Origin: Tateyamaria omphalii
GTDB lineage: Bacteria > Pseudomonadota > Alphaproteobacteria > Rhodobacterales > Rhodobacteraceae
Direction: 5' to 3'
DNA length: 64,000 nucleotides
Assembly (NCBI RefSeq): GCF_001969365.1
Contig: NZ_CP019312.1
Coordinates: 3,695,001-3,759,000 of the forward strand
Part shown: in pieces, positions 58,271 through 64,000 of the stretch
Numbering within the stretch: the first letter of the stretch is position 1
Layout of the letters: every line of letters begins with the position of its first letter
Position numbers and translations under genes: made by a program
The notes under the pieces: generated by a model
Databases searched by the model: none
The model's input: only the letters and a program-made list of their open reading frames with translations
What the model was told of the DNA's origin: nothing

Positions 58271-59152
58271 TTACTTGTCCCAATAGGCGGCGGTCAGGCC
58301 CAAGAGGAATGCGCCGCCATATCCGGGGTACGCGGCCTTCATCGCGCCGACGACATCATCCGGTGTGGCCGCCGCTTCCCATGCCGCATCAAGTGTTTTG
58401 AGGTATCCGATGGCCGTGTCCAGTTCACCGCGCGTTGTAGGCAGTCCGTGGCCAACCAGAAGGGTGTCAAAGGCGGGGTCATCCCGCAACGCTTCAAGTG
58501 TGGCGATCCAATTCTTGCGGTCCACCCCGGGGGCAAAGTAGATGCCGTTATAGACGAGATCTTGCACGACGGCGACGCGCTGTTCGGGCAAGACGGCGAC
58601 GATGGCTTTGGGGGCTTCGGCGTTCTCGTAGGCGCGGAATTCAATCGGAACCCCGCCAATGTCAGTCATGCCAAGTGCGAGATCGCCGCCATTGAGCAGC
58701 GCGGTGGGCTCAGGCTGCTCTCCGCTGGTCGCCTCAACGCGCAGACCTTCGCGGATGTCCGGCAAGGTCACAAATTCCACGCCCTCAAACGTGCTGACCC
58801 CGCCCCAGTGGTCAGGATGTTCGTGGCTGACATACGCCGTGTGAATTGGCTTTCCCGTCGATGCCACAAGCTGTGCCACTTCGGCGGCGGTCGGTGGCAG
58901 GAATGTGGCATCGACCAGCAAGATCTGATCCCCAAGTTCGATCACATGCGACGTCACGCTGACGGCCTGCGGGGGTGACACGTAGGTATGGAAGGTCACG
59001 CCTGAACTCACAAACGCATGCACGGTCCCGGCAGGCAGCGCGCCCTGTGCACGCGCGGGTGTTGGTGCAAAGCTGCCCCGTATCAGGCCCGCAGCCCCTG
59101 CTGTTATGGTAGCCCCTTGCAAAAGTGCGCGGCGGTTCAAAGCATACGTCAT
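58271..59152 (-). CDS. Exported MBL-fold metallo-hydrolase
   Basis: The ATG at 59152 follows aggagag; an ATG at 59182 overlaps the upstream stop (ATGA) and is possible. The 293-residue protein has a Tat-like signal (NRRALLQGATITAGAAGLI). The metallo-beta-lactamase fold has SHEHPDHWGG (HxHxDH) near 120-129 and a late LLVGHGLPTT segment giving a further ligand. It resembles the AttM/QuiP-like exported hydrolases; the substrate is unknown. It sits between two NTF2-like genes, and the operon is divergent from a LysR regulator. Confidence 0.85.
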   Translation of the reverse strand: MTYALNRRALLQGATITAGAAGLIRGSFAPTPARAQGALPAGTVHAFVSSGVTFHTYVSPPQAVSVTSHVIELGDQILLVDATFLPPTAAEVAQLVASTGKPIHTAYVSHEHPDHWGGVSTFEGVEFVTLPDIREGLRVEATSGEQPEPTALLNGGDLALGMTDIGGVPIEFRAYENAEAPKAIVAVLPEQRVAVVQDLVYNGIYFAPGVDRKNWIATLEALRDDPAFDTLLVGHGLPTTRGELDTAIGYLKTLDAAWEAAATPDDVVGAMKAAYPGYGGAFLLGLTAAYWDK

Positions 59153-59178
59153 CGGTCTCTCCTGTGCCGGCGCTTTGG

Positions 59179-59673
59179 TCATTCAGCGTGATAGGCTTTG
59201 GAGATGGCAAAGCTGTCCTCGTGCCAGTGCCACAGCACAACCTGTCCGTCGCGCACCTTGGCCCGCAGTGCAAAGCTAAACTCGCCGGTTTCTGCGCCCG
59301 AATGGGTGGTGATCCCGTTCATCCGCCCAAAGACGGCAACGGTGTCACCGGACGCAAAGGCATCTGTATTTTCCCAGAGCGTTGTGCGCAAATTGGCTGA
59401 GAACACGCCGAGAAAGTCAAAGATCTTCTCTTTCCCGACGGTTTCGCCGATCCATGGCAAGCTGGTATCACCTTCATTGTGCCACACCATGTCGTCAGCC
59501 ATCAGTGCGCTCATTTGCTCCATGTCACCGGATCCCATAGCGCCCATGAAGGCCATGACGGTGTCGAAAGACGCTTGGCTTGTTGCGTCCATGTCTTGCG
59601 CGCTTGCGCGGGTTGCGAGGCTCGCGGCAAGCGCACCCGCAAGGGTGGTTTTGATGACGGTTCTGCGATCCAT
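59179..59673 (-). CDS. Exported NTF2-like (SnoaL) protein with Tat signal
   Basis: The ATG at 59673 follows ggagg. The 164-residue protein begins MDRRTVIKTTLAGALAASLA, a Tat-type signal. It is then an NTF2-like domain: FDTVMAFMGAMGSGDMEQMSALMADDMVWHNEG, FLGVFSANLRTTLWENTDAFASGDTVAVFGRM and VVLWHWHEDSFAI (motif pieces only). The HNEGD and WHWHEDS segments point to a catalytic or binding pocket. It heads the operon; its stop overlaps the possible upstream start of the MBL-fold gene. Both first products are exported folded, which suggests that they work together in the periplasm. Confidence 0.8.
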   Translation of the reverse strand: MDRRTVIKTTLAGALAASLATRASAQDMDATSQASFDTVMAFMGAMGSGDMEQMSALMADDMVWHNEGDTSLPWIGETVGKEKIFDFLGVFSANLRTTLWENTDAFASGDTVAVFGRMNGITTHSGAETGEFSFALRAKVRDGQVVLWHWHEDSFAISKAYHAE

Positions 59674-59792
59674 TTCGGCCTCCGGGTTTGGTGGTGGTCC
59701 GCCCATCGCGACGGATTGAAGCCAAGGTATTGACGGTCGGTCAGTCACATAAGTAGACCCATGCAGACAGGACTGTTCCGCTGGGGCGAACA

Positions 59793-60671
59793 ATGATTGA
59801 TAAGCTACGTGCTATCGCGATTTTCTCGACGGTTGTGAACCAAGGCTCTTTTCGGGGGGCCGCACAACATCTGGGCCTTGCACCCTCGCGGGTGAGCGAA
59901 ACGGTATCCAATCTGGAAAAAGACCTTGATGTCACCCTGCTGTACAGGTCAACACGGCAGCTCTCGCTCACACATGAAGGCCGCCTGCTGCATGAGCGGG
60001 CACAGGCAATGGTGGCGGCCGCCGAAAGCGGGCTGGACGCGATCAACCCAAGCTCGAAACACCCGCAAGGCACCCTACGGATCACAACGCCGGCCTTTGT
60101 GACGCAAACTGCACTCATGGACGACTTTGCGGCCTTTGGTGAACGCTATCCGAAGATCGACTTGCACTTCGATTTTTCTGATACACCACGCGATCTCATC
60201 AAGGATGGCTATGACGTGTCGATCCGAGCCGGTTGGCTGGAAGACAGCGAATTCATGGTCCGCAGCATCGGAGTTGCCGACCGGCTTTTGGTGGCAAGCG
60301 CGGATTATGTGAAACAGCGGGGAACACCTTCTGGGCCTTCTGATCTAGAAGCCTGGAACTGGATCCGGTTTTCTGTACGCCCGGATCAAACACTGTTGGC
60401 ACATCCGAGCGGACAGGAGGCCGTCATCACAGGCAAGTCGCATCTCACGGTCAACTCTGCCGATGCCCTTTACGAGTTTGCCGCGCGCGGTCTTGGTGTG
60501 ACGTCAATACCAGAACACCTCGCGTGCCGCGGCTTTGACCGTGGCGAGTTGGTACATGTCTTGCCAGACTGGTCGTTACGGCCGCTTGGTCTCTATGCGG
60601 TTTGGCCGGATCACTCCCGAAGGGAAAACTTGACCACTTTGTTTGTCAGGTTTCTCGCAGGTGATGGGTAA
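59793..60671 (+). CDS. LysR-family transcriptional regulator
   Basis: The 292-residue protein has the LysR helix-turn-helix (FSTVVNQGSFRGAAQHLGL, then PSRVSETVSNLEKDLDV) and an effector domain starting near residue 90 (GTLRITTPAFV). It resembles the CrgA/DmlR-like group. It is divergent from the NTF2/MBL/NTF2/SIP operon with a 119-bp gap and is its likely regulator. A TGAC-N5-GTCA motif at about 59733-59745 is a possible operator. Confidence 0.88.
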   Translation: MIDKLRAIAIFSTVVNQGSFRGAAQHLGLAPSRVSETVSNLEKDLDVTLLYRSTRQLSLTHEGRLLHERAQAMVAAAESGLDAINPSSKHPQGTLRITTPAFVTQTALMDDFAAFGERYPKIDLHFDFSDTPRDLIKDGYDVSIRAGWLEDSEFMVRSIGVADRLLVASADYVKQRGTPSGPSDLEAWNWIRFSVRPDQTLLAHPSGQEAVITGKSHLTVNSADALYEFAARGLGVTSIPEHLACRGFDRGELVHVLPDWSLRPLGLYAVWPDHSRRENLTTLFVRFLAGDG

Positions 60672-61251
60672 GACTCATGCGCTTGCCATGGAAACTGAGC
60701 ATTGACTGTGTCTATGCGGCTGCTTGGAACGTCCTGTTTTGCGTCAGTTTCGCTTCCGAAATGTCCGGTTTCGGCTTGTCACCTTGTCTCGCCGCTTATC
60801 GACTTGATCAGGGTTTGTTGCCACCGCCGCACGACCCGGGCCGCATCGGGGGCCAGCACGTAATCCCTGAATTCCGGTCGGTGGGCGGCGATGACGATCA
60901 AAAAAATCTGGCCGACCTTTTTCCGTCTCCGGAATTTGCTCGTTGGCCACGCTCTGGCAAATCGCGTGTTTGATCTGTTTGTCTGTCGCCTTCCTCAGCA
61001 CTTTGGCGACAGTGATGTGTTCCCGTTGGAGCCCGCTCGTTTAAGTTGGCTCTGTTCAGGTTTTGGTCCTCTTTTGACCGTTGGTGGCATTCCGGCGGGG
61101 TGAGCCCGTCGAGGCTCGAATGCGGTGCGATTGCGGTATAGGCGGTCCGCGCCTGAAAGCATCGCCCCAGTGGACCAGGGACCGACGATGCGCTGCAATC
61201 AAACTGGACCACGCAATCGGCGCGCGCACTTTGTGCGAAAAGCCAATTCGA
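60672..61251. other. Decayed stretch, no intact gene
   Basis: Several overlapping open frames exist but none has a start with a ribosome site. On the minus strand near 60815-60905 one frame reads PEFRDYVLAPDAARVVRRWQQ, which looks protein-like but is broken and not recognised. An IS3-type transposase tail lies at 61042-61155. The stretch is probably the scar of an insertion that also truncated the gene at 61252. Confidence 0.45.
61042..61155 (-). mobile_element. IS3-family transposase C-terminal remnant
   Basis: On the minus strand the frame reads YTAIAPHSSLDGLTPPE followed by HQRSKEDQNLNRANL. This is the end of IS3-group transposase OrfB, where a conserved segment like YNTVRPHSSLGGLTPAE precedes the C-terminus. 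About 38 residues remain; the DDE core and both inverted repeats are missing. The element is dead. Confidence 0.6.
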
Positions 61252-61644
61252 TCAGTGAACCCTATCTGCGGCCAGATAGTCGTAAATCTGAACACCGTTG
61301 ACAGCGACGCCGAGCGCCGCATCCCGGGTCAGGGGCGTGCCGTTCCATTCACGCGCCACAAGGATCGGCGCCCAATGGTACGCGGGCACCGGGACCTGTT
61401 CGTTGGTGGTGACGATCCCTGTCATCATCTGGTGATCGCGAAAGGTATCGAACGTGCGTGTGGCATGGGCGTCGGTGCAGGTGACCGTCACGCTGTTGGC
61501 AAGGCTCCCTCTTCGCCTGAGGCGGCGACAGCTGCGCGGTGGTTTTCATGGGCGAAGGCGGGTGCGGCGAGCAGCCAGCGGAGCGATGAAAGGGTCGTGG
61601 ATCCGAGATGCCGGGTGACGTTGATCTGTCCTGAGCTGGTCACT
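61252..61644 (-). pseudogene. Truncated, frameshifted YHYH-type exported protein
   Basis: A GTG at 61644 overlaps the previous stop and leads to a signal-like segment (WLLAAPAFAHENH) near 61570-61530. A frame change near 61500 then leads into SLANSVTVTCTDAH and TFRDHQMMTGIVTTNEQ, then TRDAALGVAVNGVQIYDY, which resembles the YHYH domain (VNGVP-F/Y). The frame stops at 61252, far short of the usual ~300 residues, next to the IS3 remnant. The IS event probably removed the 3' half. Family recognition is moderate. Confidence 0.5.
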
Positions 61645-62167
61645 CGACGGTGATACGGCACAGGACCGTGTTGCTTTGTTCCGGGTCCGGACCCCAGATC
61701 AGCTTGGCCTCTTGCGCCCAGGTGATCTGGTCGTAGCCGTCCTTTGGATCGACCTGCCGCGCAGAATAGACATTGGCTGCGGGCCAGTCCGATGTGTCAA
61801 AGCCCGCCATGTCCCAGCCTGCGTCGCTGACTGCGACCTGTGCCCCGTTGGCCGTTTTGATCTGCACGATCACGCCGCCATCGCCCATCTGCTGGCGCCG
61901 TGTGCCGATGTATTCCAGCCCGGTGTCGTTCTGTTTGAAGTCCTTGGCCACGAGACCGATCACGAATGGGCGTTCGGCCTGAAATGTGAAGCTTTCGGCA
62001 TTGAACGACCGCTCGGTTGTGATTGGAACGCTGTCTTCGGCGACCTGGATGCCGTCGATACGCATTTCGAATCAATTGTCAGCCCAGACGTCCGCCGCAA
62101 AGGTTTCGGCAGATGCTGCCCCGGCGGTGAAAGTAAACAGGGCGAGGCAAGGCAGGCATGGTGGCAT
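61640..62167 (-). pseudogene. Exported protein gene with an in-frame TGA
   Basis: The ATG at 62167 follows aaggag at 6 bases and starts a signal peptide (MPPCLPCLALFTFTAGAASAE). Codon 32 (62072-62074) is TGA, in the context DN*FEMRIDG, where a Trp (TGG) would fit. Reading through, the frame stays open to 61640 for 175 residues in all: EDSVPITTERSFNAESFTFQ, DTGLEYIGTRRQQMGDGG, QITWAQEAKLIWGPD. The body looks like a beta-rich extracellular domain. One base change has apparently inactivated it. It is adjacent to the broken YHYH-type gene and was probably its operon partner. Confidence 0.6.
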
Positions 62168-62345
62168 GGGGCGCTCCTTGCAACGGGTGTTCAGGTTCAA
62201 CGCGCTGGGGGATGGTTTCCGTCGCCGCGCTGTTTTGGTCGAAAGGGTGCTTGGTCCGTGACAGCCAGGGTCATCTGAGCGGAATAGCCGTTGCCAGCGG
62301 CATTGGCAGTGCGCCGGTATCTCTGCCGCCGCGCGATTTCACAGC

Positions 62346-63329
62346 TTATGCCCTGTTCGTGAAGCGTTTTCGGCGCTCACGGATCCTGGCATCCGCCTTG
62401 GGTGTTCCGTCGTGGAACGAGCCGAACCACTTGTCCCACGGCAATTCGAGCGAGCCGTAGTTACATTCAAAGTAGCGGTGGTGCATCTGGTGGTGGAAGG
62501 TGCCGAGCTTCAGGCGGTTCTTGTCCTTGATTACCATGCCTTCGAAGCCGGTATGCGTGGTCGCGGCTGTCAGCGCGTAATACTGCAGATGGAAGAGGAT
62601 GTGGATCGGGTGGGCCGCGATGATGAAGTGGATCAGAACCGACCCAAGAAAGATCAGGTGTTCCACAGGGTGCATCGCCATGCCGGACCAAGGTCCGACA
62701 TTGATGTTGCGGTGGTGCAGGGCGTGCACGTGCTTGTACAGGAACGGAATGTGCAAGAACCGGTGGATCCAGTAGAAGTAAAAGCTTTCCCAGATGGGGA
62801 TCAGCAGGAAAAGCGCAACAAACCAGAGAGGGTGGGCCGCCCACATCAGCATGGGTGCGTGGCCATTGGCCAGGGCCCAGAACATAAGCACCTCATAGGC
62901 GGTCCAGACGGTGACACCGCTGGCGATCGTCCAGAACATGTTATCCCGTATCTGACCACCCAGCGTGAATTGTCGCCCGTTCTTCATCAGTGGGCGCGGA
63001 TCGTATTTAAGCGTCTGCCCCTGTTTGGTGAATGTGTAGAAGTAGAGGTGCAGACCGCCTGCCACGAGCGTCATGAGTGCCACATTCCGGATGAACATCT
63101 CGGCGATCCAACCAAAGGCGAACGTTTGCGTTTCCGCAAGCGGCGGTTGGAACCAGAAAAACGAGATGCAGGCAATCGCGACGATGATGAGCCGTTCGGA
63201 TATGAAAAACCACGAACTCCAGAACCAGTGCAGGATGCGCAACGGCTGCGGCGGCCACTGGAAAACCGGTGATACTTGGAGTGGTACGTCCGGAACGTGG
63301 TTCCAGCCCTTCAGTGGTGCATCTGACAT
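62346..63329 (-). CDS. Sterol desaturase / fatty acid hydroxylase family membrane protein
   Basis: The 327-residue protein has about five membrane helices and the histidine boxes of the di-iron fatty acid hydroxylase superfamily: HRFLH (about 204-208), HALHHRN (about 216-222) and HHQMHHRYFECNYG near 284-297. It would hydroxylate or desaturate a lipid, sterol or carotenoid at the inner membrane. The NYGSLELPWDKWFGSFHDG tail is typical of bacterial members. It is divergent from a LysR regulator, with a 15-bp palindrome in between. Confidence 0.9.
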   Translation of the reverse strand: MSDAPLKGWNHVPDVPLQVSPVFQWPPQPLRILHWFWSSWFFISERLIIVAIACISFFWFQPPLAETQTFAFGWIAEMFIRNVALMTLVAGGLHLYFYTFTKQGQTLKYDPRPLMKNGRQFTLGGQIRDNMFWTIASGVTVWTAYEVLMFWALANGHAPMLMWAAHPLWFVALFLLIPIWESFYFYWIHRFLHIPFLYKHVHALHHRNINVGPWSGMAMHPVEHLIFLGSVLIHFIIAAHPIHILFHLQYYALTAATTHTGFEGMVIKDKNRLKLGTFHHQMHHRYFECNYGSLELPWDKWFGSFHDGTPKADARIRERRKRFTNRA

Positions 63330-63384
63330 CCGTTACTTCCTGCGTCTCGCGGCGACTGTCAGGGTGACACGGATGACATCCGTT
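63325..63384. promoter_or_regulatory. Palindrome and 10-bp direct repeat between desaturase and LysR genes
   Basis: acggat-gac-atccgt (63369-63383) is a perfect 6-3-6 palindrome. Its right part gacatccgtt (63375-63384) is repeated exactly at 63325-63334, 50 bp away, over the desaturase start codon. The pair could be two LysR contact sites. Confidence 0.45.
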
Positions 63385-63432
63385 GAAAAACAGTATTTAT
63401 TGATGAACATATTCTGAGTTTCAGAGGATAGA

Positions 63433-64000
63433 ATGGCGCTGTCCCTCAAAGCTATGTCCTATTTCACGACTGCGTTGCGCCATGGCAACATCGCCAGGGC
63501 GGCGGCAGAGTTGAATATCGCGGCGTCCGCCGTCGCAACAGCCATTGACCAGGTTGAGGCGGAGTTTGATCTGACGCTTGTGACACGACAACGCGCGCGG
63601 GGCATCCAAGCCAATGCCAGCGGGATCAAAGTGGCGCGCAAATGCGAACGATTGTTGGAAGACTATCACGCGCTTTTGGCGGAAGGCGCGGACCTGAAGC
63701 AGTCGCTGAACGGGACGCTGCGGATCGGCTATTACGCGCCCATCGCACCTGCGTTCCTGCCGTCGATCTTTGATGCCTGCCTGCCGCCCGGTGCCGATGT
63801 CATTCTTGAGCTGGAGGAATGCGACAATGATGCGGCGCAGGACGGTTTGATCGCTGGGACCTATGACGCGATCCTGTTTGTGACCGAGGATGTTCGTCCG
63901 GCGGTGCGTTACGATACCTTGATCACGGCGCGGCCCTATTGCCTGCTGCCTGAGGCGCATCCGCTGGCGCGTCAGTCCGCAGTGTCCATGGCTCAGATTG
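63433..64000 (+). CDS. LysR-family transcriptional regulator (3' end beyond window)
   Basis: The ATG at 63433 follows agagg. The 189 codons within the window encode a LysR winged helix-turn-helix: MSYFTTALRHGNIARAAAEL, then NIAASAVATAIDQVEAEF (about 8-48). An effector domain follows from about 90 (GTLRIGYYAPIAPAFLPSIF). The frame is open at the window end, as expected for a ~295-residue protein. It is divergent from the fatty acid hydroxylase gene, its probable target. Confidence 0.85.
   Translation, partial: MALSLKAMSYFTTALRHGNIARAAAELNIAASAVATAIDQVEAEFDLTLVTRQRARGIQANASGIKVARKCERLLEDYHALLAEGADLKQSLNGTLRIGYYAPIAPAFLPSIFDACLPPGADVILELEECDNDAAQDGLIAGTYDAILFVTEDVRPAVRYDTLITARPYCLLPEAHPLARQSAVSMAQI

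Noticed and set aside
62072..62074. Selenocysteine or programmed readthrough at the in-frame TGA
   Set aside because: The family context suggests Trp, the neighbouring gene is also broken, and no SECIS-like hairpin is evident just downstream.

Overview
The window looks like chromosomal DNA of a Roseobacter-group alphaproteobacterium (Rhodobacterales). The grounds are its high G+C content, the 23S/5S rRNA sequence, a protocatechuate dioxygenase cluster, oxyR-katG, a DUF1467 gene beside methylmalonyl-CoA epimerase, a recombinase tail of the kind that overlaps tRNA-fMet in this order, and many LysR regulators facing small metabolic operons. Species cannot be told from the window alone.

Layout. 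1-3.1 kb: 3' bulk of a 23S rRNA gene (first ~30 bases cut off) and 5S rRNA. 3.1-6.2 kb: a Nei-type DNA glycosylase and an exported metallophosphoesterase lie between 5S and the tRNA-fMet that normally closes the operon. 6.1-6.9 kb: debris of an integrated element (serine-recombinase tail, frameshifted acetyltransferase). 6.9-11 kb: GntP permease with LysR, NTF2-like protein, ParD-like antitoxin, second LysR. 11.2-16.2 kb: periplasmic molybdenum aldehyde oxidoreductase (paoA-paoB-paoC) with a kelch protein in the middle. 16.3-19.1 kb: small-protein/NTF2/SDR operon facing an AraC regulator. 19.7-26 kb: MipA-like porin, small exported protein and a TetR-controlled RND efflux operon. 26-29.4 kb: IS relic, PA14-RTX-Hint secreted protein, gene-poor kilobase. 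29.4-34.5 kb: oxyR/katG and pcaCHG. 34.5-45.3 kb: housekeeping (aspS, DUF1800/DUF1501, GNAT, response regulator, mce, DUF1467, EI24, nitroreductase, deacetylase-like hydrolase, VOC). 45.3-56.4 kb: a response regulator, an NCS1-transporter/hybrid histidine kinase fusion, and divergently a urea/short-chain-amide ABC transporter with formamidase and an FmdB zinc ribbon. 56.6-60.7 kb: siderophore-interacting protein, NTF2 proteins, metallo-beta-lactamase-fold hydrolase, LysR. 60.7-64 kb: IS3 remnant, broken exported genes, fatty acid hydroxylase, LysR cut by the window end.

The most coherent system is at 45.3-56.4 kb. A permease-shaped sensor kinase and its LuxR-type regulator stand back to back with genes to import an amide or urea and release ammonia by formamidase. 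A perfect 7-bp inverted repeat sits in the shared promoter region. Other notable points are the kelch gene inside the aldehyde oxidoreductase operon, five hexamers spaced exactly 11 bp apart upstream of a deacetylase-like gene, paired TetR operators, and OxyR- and Irr-like sites around katG. All regulatory assignments are inference from sequence.
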